A DNA stretch of 64,000 nucleotides from Streptococcus sp. LQJ-218 (GCF_003428885.1 NZ_QQRU01000004.1:161970-225969); one strand, 5' to 3'; numbered from the stretch's first letter, positions 28,230 through 40,451 are shown. Numbers and translations are program-made. Notes: generated from the letters alone by a model not told the origin.

Positions 28230-30509
28230 ATGTATAACTATCCCATGCGCGTTCATTACCATCGTAAGAATGGAGAATACGATACTTGCTCTTTTGTAAA
28301 AAGTCAGGACCAGCGAATTGATTTTCTGACTTATAAAGAAGATTATTTTGGCGCCTTATTTAGCTTTGAACACCCAAGTTCTCATGCCTTGGAAAGTTTG
28401 AATTTTGTGGTTCACACAGGCCAAACCAGTAAAGAATACGCTATTCGTTTTAATCACTATCCTCTTTTAACAGAGGTCTGGATTTTGGAAGGAGACGACA
28501 GAATTTATTACTCTGAAAATCCTGCTATTGCAAGCCCTTTCTACAAGAATCAAAATCCTTTTGCCTTTGATAAAGCCATTAACAGTGCTAGTTTTGACCA
28601 TCATTGGGGTTACCAAGGAGAACTAGGTTGCCGTGTAGAGGAGAATGAGGCCCATTTTGCCCTTTGGGCTCCAACAGCGACAGAAGTACAGGTTGTCGTT
28701 TATGAATCTGCTACTAACGATGCTCCTATTTGGAAGAGTTTTGAGATGGAGAGAGGCAATAGCTACTCTTATAATCATAAGGACAATACAATTGGTGTCT
28801 GGAGTTTGGATGTTGAGGAAGATTTGTCTGGGAAAGCTTATCAGTATCAAGTCCAATTCCCTCATCACCAAACACTGACACGCGACCCATACACAATTGC
28901 GACCAGCCCTGATGGCAAACGTTCTGCTATTCTGAGCTTTGAAGAAAAGCAAGTTGAAAACTTTGAGGTTAAGCACGGTTCCGATGCTACTTGGCGTTTG
29001 ACGAATTCATGTAAGGCAGTTATTTGTGAAATGCATGTTCGTGATTTGACAAAATCACCAACCTCAGGTGTAGATGAATATCTTCGAGGAACTTTCTTAG
29101 GTGCTGCACAGACTGGAACAGTTAACCAGTACGGTCAGTCAACTGCTTTAGATTACATCAAGAAGATGGGCTACAATTATGTTCAGTTGCAACCAATTGC
29201 AGACCGTCACAAAGAATACGATGAGGACGGCAATGTAACCTACAATTGGGGTTATGATCCACAAAACTATAATGCTCCAGAAACGAACCTTTCAACAAAT
29301 CCAGATGATCCAGCTCAGGTCATTCGAGATTTGAAAACCATGGTTCAAGCTTATCACGATGCAGGGATTGGTGTCATTATGGATGTGGTTTATAATCATA
29401 CCTTTTCAGTTGTTGATGCACCTTTCCAAACAACAGTCCCTGATTACTATTATCGTATGAATCTAGACGGTACCTTCCAGAATGGAACGGGTGTTGGAAA
29501 TGAAACAGCCAGCGAACACGAAATGTTCCGCAAGTATATGATTGATTCCCTACTATACTGGGTGCAGGAATACAATATTGACGGTTTCCGTTTTGATTTG
29601 ATGGGGATTCATGATGTCAAGACCATGCAGATGATTCGTCAGAGTTTGGATGAAATTGACCCCAACATTATCCTTTATGGAGAAGGATGGGATATGGGAA
29701 CAGGTCTTGCGCCGTATGATAAGGCTAACAAGGACAATGCCTACCAGATGCCAAATATTGGTTTCTTTAATGATAATCAGCGTGATGCTGTCAAAGGTGG
29801 AGAAGTTTACGGTACTATCAAGTCAGGTTTTGTTAGTGGTGCTGCGACAGAGCCAATTCTAGCCAAAGCAATCCTAGGAAGTAGTGAATTAGGTACCTAT
29901 ACACATCCAAATCAAGTGCTTAACTATGTAGAGGCCCATGACAATTACAATCTTCACGATTTGTTGGCAACCTTACATCCAGACCAAAGTTCAGAACAAA
30001 TCATGCGCAAGGTTGAGACAGCCACAGCTATGAACCTACTCATGCAAGGGATGGCCTTTATGGAAATCGGTCAAGAATTTGGTCGTACCAAACTGGTTGC
30101 GACTGGTGAAAATGGTGAATTGACCCATGATGATAGAGAGCGTGCTATGAATAGCTATAATGCTCCAGACAGTGTGAATCAAGTCAACTGGGACTTACTT
30201 AATGAGCGACAAGACAGCATTGACTTTATCCGTCAGATGATTCGATTGAAGACCAAAACCAGTGCTTTTTCTTACACTACTTATGATGATATTTACCATC
30301 ATATCTTTGTTCATTCAGCTCACGAGCATAGTGGTTGGATTGTCTATGAAATTCATGGAGAAGAACATCTATTGGTTGTCTTTAATGCAAAAGGGCAAGA
30401 CTTCCAGTTTGAAAATGCTGGAAATCTAGAACTGTTGGTGACCAATAGCCATTTAGCTGATACAGACTTGGTTGGTGGTGTTAGTGCCAGCGTCTTCAAA
30501 GTTTTGTAG
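28230..30509 (+). CDS. pulA: Cytoplasmic type I pullulanase (GH13)
   Basis: A 759-residue debranching enzyme without signal peptide, so intracellular and different from the large wall-anchored pullulanase SpuA. An N-terminal carbohydrate-binding/E-set region (about 120-230) precedes the GH13 barrel; the four conserved regions are MDVVYNHT, DGFRFDLMG (nucleophile Asp), YGEGWDMG (acid Glu) and VEAHDN. It cleaves alpha-1,6 branches of glycogen-like glucans. It lies ahead of the glg operon, from which it is split by a terminator. The ribosome-binding site is AAGAAGG. Confidence 0.93.
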   Translation: MYNYPMRVHYHRKNGEYDTCSFVKSQDQRIDFLTYKEDYFGALFSFEHPSSHALESLNFVVHTGQTSKEYAIRFNHYPLLTEVWILEGDDRIYYSENPAIASPFYKNQNPFAFDKAINSASFDHHWGYQGELGCRVEENEAHFALWAPTATEVQVVVYESATNDAPIWKSFEMERGNSYSYNHKDNTIGVWSLDVEEDLSGKAYQYQVQFPHHQTLTRDPYTIATSPDGKRSAILSFEEKQVENFEVKHGSDATWRLTNSCKAVICEMHVRDLTKSPTSGVDEYLRGTFLGAAQTGTVNQYGQSTALDYIKKMGYNYVQLQPIADRHKEYDEDGNVTYNWGYDPQNYNAPETNLSTNPDDPAQVIRDLKTMVQAYHDAGIGVIMDVVYNHTFSVVDAPFQTTVPDYYYRMNLDGTFQNGTGVGNETASEHEMFRKYMIDSLLYWVQEYNIDGFRFDLMGIHDVKTMQMIRQSLDEIDPNIILYGEGWDMGTGLAPYDKANKDNAYQMPNIGFFNDNQRDAVKGGEVYGTIKSGFVSGAATEPILAKAILGSSELGTYTHPNQVLNYVEAHDNYNLHDLLATLHPDQSSEQIMRKVETATAMNLLMQGMAFMEIGQEFGRTKLVATGENGELTHDDRERAMNSYNAPDSVNQVNWDLLNERQDSIDFIRQMIRLKTKTSAFSYTTYDDIYHHIFVHSAHEHSGWIVYEIHGEEHLLVVFNAKGQDFQFENAGNLELLVTNSHLADTDLVGGVSASVFKVL

Positions 30510-30566
30510 AAAAGATTTACAATTGAAATTCATTTGCAGTACTGTATCTCATAAAAACAATAAAAT

Positions 30567-30596
30567 CAGGAAATTCATTTCCTGGTTTATTTTTTG
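30567..30596 (+). terminator. Terminator of pulA
   Basis: Perfect 7-bp arms CAGGAAA and TTTCCTG around TTCA, then a T-rich tract. The 160 bp after it (to 30761) are AT-rich and show nothing I can name. Confidence 0.85.
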
Positions 30597-30761
30597 CTCT
30601 AAATTATATTTTTATTAGCAAAATAACGAACTTTATGGTAATATTGTAAAAAAATATTTTGTTTTCGTAATCTGTTTGAAAATTTCTTGATTTACAAGTG
30701 AACACATCAGTGAATTTGTTGAAGACTTTCAAAAGAATTTTTTGCAAATTCAGTAATTTAC

Positions 30762-30790
30762 TTGAATCTTCCCTAAAAAGGTAGTATAAT
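30762..30790 (+). promoter_or_regulatory. Promoter of the glgBCDA operon
   Basis: TTGAAT (30762-30767), 17 bp and a perfect TATAAT (30785-30790). The start point is expected near 30797. Confidence 0.8.
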
Positions 30791-30797
30791 AAATCTA

Positions 30798-30812
30798 TAG
30801 AAAACGCTTACA
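30798..30812 (+). promoter_or_regulatory. CcpA cre site at the glg transcription start
   Basis: TAGAAAACGCTTACA matches the cre consensus WTGNAANCGNWNNCW at all defined positions but one. Being at or just past +1, a bound CcpA would block transcription when glucose is plentiful. A weaker similar sequence (TAGAAAACGCTTGAA) occurs inside glgB at about 31222. Confidence 0.7.
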
Positions 30813-30828
30813 GAAAATAGGAGGGTGT

Positions 30829-32755
30829 ATGGATAAGAAAAGAGCTTTGGAAACCTTTATGACAGGTGAAAATTTTCACCTCCAGCACTATCTGGGGGCT
30901 CATAGGGATGAAAAAAATGGTGAGTATGGCTACACTTTTCGTGTGTGGGCACCCAATGCTCAGGCTGTTCACTTGGTAGGAGATTTCACCAATTGGGTTG
31001 AAAATCAAATTCCAATGGAACGGAATGAATTTGGAGTTTGGGAAGTTTTTACCAGTTTTGCTCAAGAAGGCCAAATTTACAAGTACAATATTACACGTGC
31101 AAATGGTCATCAGCTGATGAAGATTGATCCTTTGGCTGTTCGATATGAGGCACGACCTGGCACTGGAGCTATCTTAACAGAAATCTCAGAAAAAAATGGA
31201 AGGATGGCCTCTGGCTAGCCCGTAGAAAACGCTTGAACTTTAAAGAGCGTCCTGTCAATATTTATGAAGTCCATGCTGGGTCATGGAAGAGAAATCCTGA
31301 TGGCAGCCCTTTTAGTTTTTCTCAATTGAAATATGAACTCATTCCTTACTTGGTAGAGATGAACTATACTCACATTGAGTTTATGCCCTTGATGTCTCAC
31401 CCTCTCAGTTTGAGTTGGGGCTATCAGCTTATGGGTTACTTTGCTCTTGAGCATGCCTATGGTCGCCCTGAAGAGTTTCAAGATTTTGTTGAGGAATGTC
31501 ACTTAAACAATATTGGAGTTATTGTAGACTGGGTACCTGGTCACTTTACTATCAATGATGATGCCTTGGCCTATTATGATGGAACTCCGACTTTTGAGTA
31601 CCAAGACCATAATAAGGCTCATAACTACGGTTGGGGAGCACTCAATTTTGACCTTGGAAAGAATGAAGTCCAGTCCTTCTTGATTTCTAGTATTAAGTTT
31701 TGGATTGACTTTTATCATCTAGATGGTATTCGCGTGGATGCAGTGAGCAACATGCTCTATCTTGACTACGATGATGCGCCATGGACACCTAATAGAGATG
31801 GCGGAAATCTCAACTACGAGGGATATCATTTCCTTCAACGCTTGAATGATGTCATTAAACAAGCTCATCCAGACGTTATGATGATAGCTGAGGAAAGTTC
31901 ATCCGCTACTCAAATTACTGACACTAAGGATTCAGATGGTCTAGGATTTGACTACAAATGGAATATGGGCTGGATGAATGATATCCTCCGATTCTACGAA
32001 GAAGATCCGATTTATCGTAAACACGACTTTAACCTTGTAACTTTCAGCTTTATGTATGTCTTCAAGGAGAATTATCTCCTACCATTCTCGCACGATGAAG
32101 TGGTTCATGGCAAGAAAAGTATGATGCACAAGATGTGGGGTGATCGTTATAATCAATTCGCTGGTTTGAGAAACCTCTACACCTATCAAATTTGTCACCC
32201 AGGAAAAAATTGCTCTTTATGGGTAGTGAATATGGTCAATTTTTAGAATGGAAATCGGAAGAACAGTTGGAATGGTCTAACCTAGAAGATCCAATGAATG
32301 CTAAGATGAAGTATTTCACTTCTCAGCTAAACCAGTTTTACAAAGATCACCGCTGTCTGTGGGAAATTGATAACAGCTATGATGGTATTGAAATCATTGA
32401 TGCGGATAATCGAGACCAGAGTGTTCTGTCCTTCATCCGTAAGGGTAAAAAGGGCGATATGTTAGTCTGTGTTTTTAATATGGCACCTGTTGAACGAAAA
32501 GATTTTACAATCGGACTTCCTGTTGCAGGGATTTACGAAGAAGTCTGGAATACTGAGTTAGAAGAGTGGGGTGGTGTCTGGAAAGAACACAATCAAACTG
32601 TTCAAACGCAAGAAGGAATATGGAAAGATTATGGGCAGACCTTAACCTTTACCCTACCAGCTATGGGAGCAAGTATATGGAAAATCAAACGCCGCTTGAA
32701 ATCTGCAAAAACTGTCACAAGTAAAAACCAAAAAGGAGTAGAAAATGAAGAATGA
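30829..32755 (+). pseudogene. glgB: 1,4-alpha-glucan branching enzyme GlgB, broken by two single-base frameshifts
   Basis: The gene codes the glycogen branching enzyme but reads in three frames: residues 30829-31218, about 31197-32246, and 32192-32755. Each joint is a short A run: 31190-31196 has seven A where eight would continue the frame, and 32173-32178 has six where seven would. Everything else is intact: the N-terminal CBM48-type domain, GH13 regions [32 protein letters not shown], and the C-terminal domain. With two one-base fixes the product is a normal full-length enzyme. Either both are assembly errors in A runs or the gene is newly dead. The first gene of glgBCDA; it overlaps glgC by 11 bp. 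Confidence 0.9.
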
Positions 32756-33887
32756 AATGTTAGCTTTGATTCTTGCCGGCGGGCAAGGAACTCGTCTCGG
32801 TAAACTCACTCAAAGCATCGCAAAACCAGCTGTGCAATTTGGTGGGCGCTACCGTATCATTGACTTTGCTCTTTCAAACTGTGCCAACTCAGGGATTCAC
32901 AATGTTGGAGTCATTACACAGTACCAACCACTTGCTCTCAACAACCATATTGGGAATGGTTCAAGCTGGGGACTAGACGGTATCAATTCTGGTGTCTCTA
33001 TTCTTCAACCTTATTCTGCAAGTGAAGGGAATCGTTGGTTCGAAGGGACTAGTCACGCTATTTACCAAAATATCGACTATATCGATAGTGTCAACCCTGA
33101 GTATGTCTTGATTCTGTCTGGGGACCATATCTACAAAATGGACTATGATGATATGCTCCAGTCTCACAAGGATAATAATGCCAGCTTGACAGTAGCAGTT
33201 CTTGATGTTCCTCTGAAAGAAGCTAGTCGTTTTGGGATCATGAATACAGATGTAAACAATCGTATTGTAGAGTTTGAAGAAAAACCAGCTCAACCTAAAT
33301 CTACCAAAGCTTCTATGGGAATCTATATCTTTGATTGGCAACGTCTCCGCAATATGTTAGTTGCTGCTGAAAAGAGCAATGTCGATATGTCAGACTTCGG
33401 TAAAAATGTCATTCCAAATTACCTTGAGTCAGGTGAGAGTGTTTATGCCTACGAATTTAAAGGTTATTGGAAGGACGTCGGTACTATTGAATCGCTTTGG
33501 GAAGCTAACATGGAATATATTTCACCAGAAAATGCCTTGGATAGCCGTAACCGTCAATGGAAGATTTACTCAAGAAACTTAATTTCACCACCAAACTTCC
33601 TTGGGGCAAATGCTGATGTGGAAGACTCATTAGTTGTAGACGGATGTTTTGTTGATGGAACTGTCAAACATTCGATCCTTTCAACAGGTGCGCAAGTTCG
33701 TGAAGGGGCAGAAGTTGTTGATTCAGTTATCATGAGTGGTGCTATTATTGGACACGGAGCTAAAATTAAACGTGCCATTATCGGAGAAGGTGCTATTATT
33801 GCAGATGGTGTCGAAATTGATGGAACAGAAGAAGTACAAGTTGTAGGATATGATGAAGTAGTGGGGGTAGCAACAGATGAAGATTGA
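32745..33887 (+). CDS. glgC: Glucose-1-phosphate adenylyltransferase, catalytic subunit GlgC
   Basis: A 380-residue ADP-glucose pyrophosphorylase, which makes the glucosyl donor for glycogen. The nucleotide loop [17 protein letters not shown] (residues 5-21) and the GHDIYK-like [10 protein letters not shown] segment are present, with a C-terminal left-handed beta-helix of hexapeptide repeats. AAAGGAG precedes the start, inside the glgB end. It overlaps glgD by 11 bp. Confidence 0.95.
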   Translation: MKNEMLALILAGGQGTRLGKLTQSIAKPAVQFGGRYRIIDFALSNCANSGIHNVGVITQYQPLALNNHIGNGSSWGLDGINSGVSILQPYSASEGNRWFEGTSHAIYQNIDYIDSVNPEYVLILSGDHIYKMDYDDMLQSHKDNNASLTVAVLDVPLKEASRFGIMNTDVNNRIVEFEEKPAQPKSTKASMGIYIFDWQRLRNMLVAAEKSNVDMSDFGKNVIPNYLESGESVYAYEFKGYWKDVGTIESLWEANMEYISPENALDSRNRQWKIYSRNLISPPNFLGANADVEDSLVVDGCFVDGTVKHSILSTGAQVREGAEVVDSVIMSGAIIGHGAKIKRAIIGEGAIIADGVEIDGTEEVQVVGYDEVVGVATDED

Positions 33888-35016
33888 TAAATATTCTGCC
33901 ATTTTAGGAAACACAGTTGGTTTTCATGATATGTCAACACTGACAGACCACCGTCCAGTAGCTAGTTTGCCATTTGGTGGCAAATATCGCTTGATTGACT
34001 TCCCACTTTCAAGTCTGGCTAATGCAGGTGTCCGTAGTATCTTTGGTATTTTCCAACAAGACAATATCAGTTCAGTCTTTGACCATATCCGTTCTGGACG
34101 TGAGTGGGGATTGTCAACTCTTCTTAGCCACTACTATCTAGGTATTTACAATACCCGTGTGGAAAGTAGTACAGTTGGAAAAGAATACTACCAACAGCTT
34201 CTTACATATTTGAAACGTTCTGGCTCAAACCAAACAATTTCACTTAACTGTGATGTTTTGATTAATATTGATTTGAACCAAGTATTCCACCTACATAACG
34301 CAACTAAAGGTCACATCACTGTCGTTTATAAAAAACTACCTAAAAAATATATTTCAGAAGTCAATGCAATCTTAGAAGTGGATGAAACAGACCATGTCCG
34401 TTCTCATCAACTCTTTGATAGCAAATCTACAGATGAAGTTTACAATATGTCCACAGATATCTTTGTTGTTGATACGCCATGGTTGATTGAACGCTTAGAA
34501 GAAGAAGCTAAGAAAGAACATCCAGAGAAATTGCGCTATGTTTTACGAGATTTGGCTGCAAAAGAAGGGGCTTTTGCCTACGAGTACACAGGATACCTAG
34601 CCAACATTCATTCTGTAGAGTCGTATTATCAAGCAAATATCGATATGCTTGAATCACAAAAATTCTACTCTCTCTTCTCACCAAATCAAAAGATTTATAC
34701 AAAGGTCAAAAACGAAGAGCCAACTTACTATGCCAATACATCTAAGGTAAGTACATCTCAGTTTGCTTCTGGTAGTATCATTGAAGGTCAAGTGGCTAAT
34801 TCTGTTCTATCTCGTAATATTCATGTCCATAAGGATAGCTTGGTTAAAGATAGCATCTTGTTCCCTCGTGTTGCTATTGGAGAAGGTGCTCAGGTAGAAT
34901 ATGCGATCTTGGACAAGGGTGTTGAAGTTGCGGATGGAGTTGTGATCCGTGGAACTGCAGAACATCCAGTCGTCGTTAAGAAAGGTGCTAAAGTAACAGA
35001 GGATATTCATTCATGA
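33877..35016 (+). CDS. glgD: GlgD, regulatory subunit of ADP-glucose pyrophosphorylase
   Basis: A 379-residue paralogue of GlgC in which the GGxGTRL loop is absent: the N-terminus reads [22 protein letters not shown]. In low-GC Gram-positives GlgC and GlgD form a hetero-oligomer where GlgD has little catalytic activity of its own. The C-terminal beta-helix repeats are present. It overlaps glgC by 11 bp and glgA by 4 bp. Confidence 0.93.
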   Translation: MKIDKYSAILGNTVGFHDMSTLTDHRPVASLPFGGKYRLIDFPLSSLANAGVRSIFGIFQQDNISSVFDHIRSGREWGLSTLLSHYYLGIYNTRVESSTVGKEYYQQLLTYLKRSGSNQTISLNCDVLINIDLNQVFHLHNATKGHITVVYKKLPKKYISEVNAILEVDETDHVRSHQLFDSKSTDEVYNMSTDIFVVDTPWLIERLEEEAKKEHPEKLRYVLRDLAAKEGAFAYEYTGYLANIHSVESYYQANIDMLESQKFYSLFSPNQKIYTKVKNEEPTYYANTSKVSTSQFASGSIIEGQVANSVLSRNIHVHKDSLVKDSILFPRVAIGEGAQVEYAILDKGVEVADGVVIRGTAEHPVVVKKGAKVTEDIHS

Positions 35017-36446
35017 AAATTTTATTTGTAGCAGCTGAGGGTGCACCCTTTTCAAAAACAGGTGGTTTAGGAGACGTCATTGGCGCTCTTCCTAAATCAC
35101 TAGTAAAAGCGGGGCACGAAGTTGCAGTAATTTTACCCTACTATGACATGGTAGAGGCTAAATTTGGAAATCAGATTGAAGATGTTCTTCATTTTGAGGT
35201 GAGTGTTGGTTGGCGCAGACAGTATTGTGGAATTAAGAAAACAGTATTAAACGGTGTAACCTTCTACTTTATTGACAATCAATATTATTTCTTCCGTGGG
35301 CATGTTTACGGTGATTTTGATGACGGAGAACGCTTTGCCTTCTTCCAACTTGCTGCCATTGAGGCTATGGAAAGAATTGACTTTATCCCTGACCTTCTTC
35401 ATGTTCATGACTATCATACTGCAATGATTCCTTTCTTGTTAAAGGAGAAATATCGTTGGATTCAAGCCTATGAGGAAATTAAAACTGTTTTAACCATTCA
35501 TAATTTGGAATTTCAAGGACAATTCTCAGAAGGAATGTTGGGTGATTTGTTTGGAGTTGGTTTTGAACGTTACGCTGATGGAACCCTTCGCTGGAACAAC
35601 TGTCTGAATTGGATGAAGGCTGGAATTCTTTACGCAGACCGTGTTTCAACTGTTTCGCCTAGCTATGCTCATGAAATTATGACTAGTCAGTTCGGATGTA
35701 ACTTAGATCAGATTCTTCGAATGGAGTCTGGTAAAGTTTCTGGTATCGTGAATGGGATTGATGCTGACCTTTATAATCCTCAGACGGATGCTCTTCTAGA
35801 CTATCATTTTAATCAGGAAGATTTGTCTGGCAAAGCCCAAAACAAGTCAAAATTACAAGAGAGAGTTGGCTTGCCCGTTAGAGCTGATGTTCCTCTGGTG
35901 GGAATTGTTTCTCGTTTGACACGTCAAAAAGGTTTTGATGTGGTGGTCGAAAGTCTGCACCATATCTTGCAAGAAGATGTTCAGATTGTTCTTTTGGGAA
36001 CTGGTGATCCAGCCTTTGAAGGAGCTTTCTCATGGTTTGCTCAAATCTATCCAGACAAGCTATCAGCAAATATCACTTTTGATGTCAAACTAGCTCAAGA
36101 AATCTATGCTGCTTGTGACCTCTTCCTCATGCCAAGTCGTTTTGAACCGTGTGGCTTGTCTCAAATGATGGCTATGCGTTACGGAACCTTGCCATTGGTC
36201 CATGAAGTTGGTGGCTTGCGAGATACCGTTCGCGCTTTCAATCCAATCGAAGGAAGCGGTACTGGTTTTAGCTTTGACAACCTATCTCCTTACTGGTTAA
36301 ATTGGACTTTCCAAACAGCTTTGGACTTGTATAGAAACCATCCTGATGTTTGGAAAAACTTACAAAAACAAGCTATGGAGTGTGATTTCTCATGGGATAC
36401 AGCCTGCAAGTCATACCTTGACTTGTACCATAGTTTGGTTAATTAA
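35013..36446 (+). CDS. glgA: Glycogen synthase GlgA
   Basis: A 477-residue GT5 glucosyltransferase extending alpha-1,4-glucan from ADP-glucose. The ADP-glucose site [13 protein letters not shown] is at 16-28; the C-terminal retaining-GT motif reads [21 protein letters not shown] near residue 375. ATGA overlap with glgD indicates coupled translation. A strong terminator follows. Confidence 0.96.
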   Translation: MKILFVAAEGAPFSKTGGLGDVIGALPKSLVKAGHEVAVILPYYDMVEAKFGNQIEDVLHFEVSVGWRRQYCGIKKTVLNGVTFYFIDNQYYFFRGHVYGDFDDGERFAFFQLAAIEAMERIDFIPDLLHVHDYHTAMIPFLLKEKYRWIQAYEEIKTVLTIHNLEFQGQFSEGMLGDLFGVGFERYADGTLRWNNCLNWMKAGILYADRVSTVSPSYAHEIMTSQFGCNLDQILRMESGKVSGIVNGIDADLYNPQTDALLDYHFNQEDLSGKAQNKSKLQERVGLPVRADVPLVGIVSRLTRQKGFDVVVESLHHILQEDVQIVLLGTGDPAFEGAFSWFAQIYPDKLSANITFDVKLAQEIYAACDLFLMPSRFEPCGLSQMMAMRYGTLPLVHEVGGLRDTVRAFNPIEGSGTGFSFDNLSPYWLNWTFQTALDLYRNHPDVWKNLQKQAMECDFSWDTACKSYLDLYHSLVN

Positions 36447-36451
36447 TAGAT

Positions 36452-36482
36452 AAAATCGTATGATGACTTCATACGATTTTTG
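36452..36482 (+). terminator. Terminator of the glg operon
   Basis: Perfect 12-bp arms AAAATCGTATGA and TCATACGATTTT around a 5-nt loop, then T. Confidence 0.9.
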
Positions 36483-36504
36483 GGCTGTTTAGAGAGGAGA
36501 ACTC

Positions 36505-37149
36505 ATGTCTCAAGTAAAAGGCTTGTGTGTTATGGATGTCGATGGGACCTTAATCCTAGAAGAAGTGATTGATTTGTTGGGAAGAGAAGTAGGTCATGAG
36601 GAGGAAATTTCGCAGATTACAAGTCGGGCAATGCGAGGAGAGTTAGACTTTGAAAGTAGTTTAAGAAAAAGAGTGTCCTTGTTGGAAGGTCTTCCTGTTT
36701 CGGTCTTTGATAAAGTTTTTAAGTCTATTCATCTAACGCCAAATGCACAGAAATTTATCTCTATTCTCCAAAAGAATGGCATCCTAGTTGGTCTGGTGTC
36801 CGGTGGTTTTACGCCAATAGTTAAAAGATTAGCAAAATCTCTTGGCATTGCCTATTTTTCTGCCAACCAACTTGAAGTCAAAGATGGCTTTCTAACAGGG
36901 AAATTAGTTGGAGCAATTATAAGCCCTGAAATCAAACAAGCAACTCTAGAAAAATGGAGAAATGAACTCAAACTCCCTAAAGAAAGAATACTTGCAATCG
37001 GTGATGGGGCCAATGATCTATTAATGTTGAAATCAGCAGGACTAGGAATTGCTTTTTGTGCTAAAGAAGTGCTGAAAAAAGAAATACCACATCATGTTGA
37101 CAAGAGGGATTTTTTTGAAGTTCTTTCTTTGATTGCCTGTTTAGAATGA
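36505..37149 (+). CDS. serB: HAD-family phosphatase, phosphoserine phosphatase-like (SerB)
   Basis: A 214-residue HAD hydrolase whose catalytic motif DVDGTL is at residues 11-16; motif II SGGF near 98 and motif [12 protein letters not shown] near 170 are intact. The most likely reaction is phosphoserine to serine, though related HAD enzymes act on other phosphates. It overlaps or abuts the glycerate kinase gene, which also feeds three-carbon metabolism. Ribosome-binding site AGAGAGGAG. Confidence 0.82.
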   Translation: MSQVKGLCVMDVDGTLILEEVIDLLGREVGHEEEISQITSRAMRGELDFESSLRKRVSLLEGLPVSVFDKVFKSIHLTPNAQKFISILQKNGILVGLVSGGFTPIVKRLAKSLGIAYFSANQLEVKDGFLTGKLVGAIISPEIKQATLEKWRNELKLPKERILAIGDGANDLLMLKSAGLGIAFCAKEVLKKEIPHHVDKRDFFEVLSLIACLE

Positions 37150-37157
37150 GGGAAAAT

Positions 37158-38273
37158 ATGAAGATTGTAATTGCGCCAGATTCGTTTAAAGAAAGCTTGA
37201 CCGCAGAAGAGGTATCTGAAGCTATTAAGAGAGGCTTCCAACAATCGAAAGCAGATGTAGACTGTCTCCTCTGTCCTGTTGGTGATGGTGGAGAAGGCAC
37301 TGTAGATGCTATCCGACATTCTCTTGACCTTGAAGAAAAATGGATTCAAGTGACAGGGCCTTTTGGCCAAAAAGAAGCCATGCGCTATTTTCAAAAAGGA
37401 GAACTGGCACTATTTGAAGTTGCTGATTTGGTTGGCCTTGGAAAAATTCCGCTAGAAAAACGAAAACCACTGAAAATCCAAACTTGTGGTATTGGAGAAT
37501 TGATTCGTCATCTCATTAGCCAAGAGATTAGAGAAATCCATATTGGCGTTGGTGGTACGGCTAGTAATGATGGAGGTATTGGGATTGCTGCTGGTTTAGG
37601 TTATCAATTTTATGATAGGGATGGAAATGTCTTGCCCGCTTGCGGTCAGTCCTTGCTAAATTTAGCTTCTGTATCAATAGAAAACCGCTATAAAATTCCT
37701 GAAGGTGTTCACATTAATATTTTAGCAGATGTCGATAGTCCTTTATGCGGTCCTCAAGGTTCGACTTATATTTTTGGCAAACAAAAAGGCCTAGATCCGT
37801 CTATGTTTGCAGATGTCGATCAAGCAATCCAAGACTTTTATGAAAAAGTCTCACCTGCAACATTGAAAATTAAAGGAGCAGGAGCTGGTGGAGGCCTTGC
37901 TGGTGGTTTGTGTACCTTTGCTTCGGCCGATATTGTGTCTGGAATAGATACCTGCTTGGACCTAATCAACTTTGATAAGAAAGTTTTACATGCTGACTTA
38001 GTTATTGTTGGAGAAGGAAGGCTAGATCGTCAAAGTTTAGCAGGTAAAGCGCCTATTGGTGTTGCAAAAAGAACCCCTGTCGGAGTTCCTGTCATTGCTA
38101 TCTGTGGTAGTCTTGCTGAAGATTTACCTCCCTTACCATTTGAAAATATCCAAGCTGTTTTTTCTATTTTAGAAAAAAGTGAGTCTTTAGAAGATAGTTT
38201 AAAAAATGCCAGTCTTTATTTGGAGCACACGGCCTCCAATATTGGACGTTTATTAAATATGCGCAAGTTTTAG
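37158..38273 (+). CDS. glxK: Glycerate kinase
   Basis: A 371-residue glycerate kinase of the GarK/GlxK class (start [21 protein letters not shown]), phosphorylating glycerate so it can enter glycolysis near enolase. Conserved [13 protein letters not shown] and [12 protein letters not shown] segments are present. I choose the ATG at 37158, 5 nt after GAGGGA; an ATG at 37146 overlaps the serB stop but would have its ribosome-binding site behind it. The 3' end overlaps the convergent yueI stop by 4 bp. Confidence 0.92.
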   Translation: MKIVIAPDSFKESLTAEEVSEAIKRGFQQSKADVDCLLCPVGDGGEGTVDAIRHSLDLEEKWIQVTGPFGQKEAMRYFQKGELALFEVADLVGLGKIPLEKRKPLKIQTCGIGELIRHLISQEIREIHIGVGGTASNDGGIGIAAGLGYQFYDRDGNVLPACGQSLLNLASVSIENRYKIPEGVHINILADVDSPLCGPQGSTYIFGKQKGLDPSMFADVDQAIQDFYEKVSPATLKIKGAGAGGGLAGGLCTFASADIVSGIDTCLDLINFDKKVLHADLVIVGEGRLDRQSLAGKAPIGVAKRTPVGVPVIAICGSLAEDLPPLPFENIQAVFSILEKSESLEDSLKNASLYLEHTASNIGRLLNMRKF

Positions 38274-38716
38274 CCAAACCATTTCTTCCACAAGGATGTT
38301 TTGGCTGGTTCTTCCTTTTTCCCTTCCCAAAGTTTTGCAAAAGCAAGTCGAAGGTCCTTTTCTTCTACTTGTACTGGTGCATTGGTGTGGATAATCAGGC
38401 CAAAAGGAGAAGAAGTATGCTCTTCAGATACAATGGTAGCTTGACTATCAGTTTCTTTAGCTTCTTTTAAGTAGAAAACTTGCTTATCGAATTCGATAGT
38501 TGGTGAAATCTTTACAAATAGTGGCTCTGTTTTTTCCTGAAGGTTTTCTAAAATAGATAAAAATCCTTTTTCTAGTTGAGGGCTATTTGCTGTGTCGATA
38601 TCTGCATATCCAAGAACTCTTTCCTCAAAGGTACCAAGATAGCGTCTTTGCTCATCCGGATTTAATTTTGGCCCACCATGAGCTTTTTCAAGTAATTGTT
38701 TTGATAAATCTGTCAT
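38270..38716 (-). CDS. YueI family protein (DUF1694)
   Basis: A 148-residue soluble protein, start [30 protein letters not shown], resembling B. subtilis YueI. Its function is unknown. It is a single minus-strand gene between glycerate kinase and enolase. No Shine-Dalgarno precedes the ATG; a TATACT box lies exactly 6 nt upstream, so the mRNA is probably leaderless. Confidence 0.82.
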   Translation of the reverse strand: MTDLSKQLLEKAHGGPKLNPDEQRRYLGTFEERVLGYADIDTANSPQLEKGFLSILENLQEKTEPLFVKISPTIEFDKQVFYLKEAKETDSQATIVSEEHTSSPFGLIIHTNAPVQVEEKDLRLAFAKLWEGKKEEPAKTSLWKKWFG

Positions 38717-38722
38717 AAAAAC

Positions 38723-38731
38723 AGTATATCA
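38723..38731 (-). promoter_or_regulatory. yueI promoter, predicted leaderless start
   Basis: On the minus strand TGA then TATACT (38723-38728), followed by six nucleotides (GTTTTT) and ATG. The -35 region is poor. Confidence 0.6.
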
Positions 38732-38812
38732 TAAAAGTTAGAATAAAACAGGCAAAAGAAAGCGATTACTTTATAAAGTTAAGGAAAATTTGCACAAAGA
38801 TAACGTTTTTTC

Positions 38813-38841
38813 TTGAAAAAGAAGGGTTTTTGATGTATCAT
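38813..38841 (+). promoter_or_regulatory. Enolase promoter
   Basis: TTGAAA (38813-38818), 17 bp, TATCAT (38836-38841). A leader of about 30 nt with AAAGGAGAG leads to the ATG. Confidence 0.75.
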
Positions 38842-38876
38842 AGAGGTGTAAAATAATTTAACTCAAAGGAGAGTAA

Positions 38877-40181
<1,305 letters not shown>

Positions 40182-40184
<3 letters not shown>

Positions 40185-40208
40185 AATAGTTCAGTGAACT
40201 ATTTTATC
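40182..40208. terminator. Terminator of eno
   Basis: TAAAATAGTTCA and TGAACTATTTTA form perfect 12-bp arms around G; the stop codon is in the stem base. Confidence 0.8.
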
Positions 40209-40256
40209 CCGAACCTTGAAATTAAAAAGTTCGGCCGTTGATTTAACAACGTTTCT

Positions 40257-40290
40257 AGCCCCTCGGATTTTCTCCGAAGGGCTATTTTTG
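40257..40290 (+). terminator. Second GC-rich hairpin with T run downstream of eno
   Basis: AGCCCCTCGG pairs with CCGAAGGGCT around ATTTTCT, followed by ATTTTTG. Beyond it, GGGGGCAAAAAAGGGGCAAA resembles the tail left by phage-type integrase genes. In pneumococcus an integrase gene follows eno in the genome I remember, so this may be an attachment-site remnant; no integrase is present here. Confidence 0.55.
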
Positions 40291-40393
40291 TATTTAGGGG
40301 GCAAAAAAGGGGCAAAACTTTTTAAAAATATCAGTTAATACAAATACGACTCAGCTAATATAATTGAAAATGATGGAAAGAAAGGTGAATTTA

Positions 40394-40402
40394 TGATATA
40401 CT
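40394..40402 (+). promoter_or_regulatory. Extended -10 promoter of murA2
   Basis: TGA followed by TATACT (40397-40402). The leader is about 43 nt; no strong Shine-Dalgarno lies near the ATG, the closest being GAAAGAG some 17 nt upstream. Confidence 0.55.
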
Positions 40403-40451
40403 TTAATGTAGGACCTTTTTAGAAATTTTGAAAGAGTATTAAAAATTTAAA

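Noticed and set aside
31222..31236. Second cre-like site inside glgB
   Set aside because: Two mismatches to the consensus, and the bases are explained by the conserved RRKRLNF codons.
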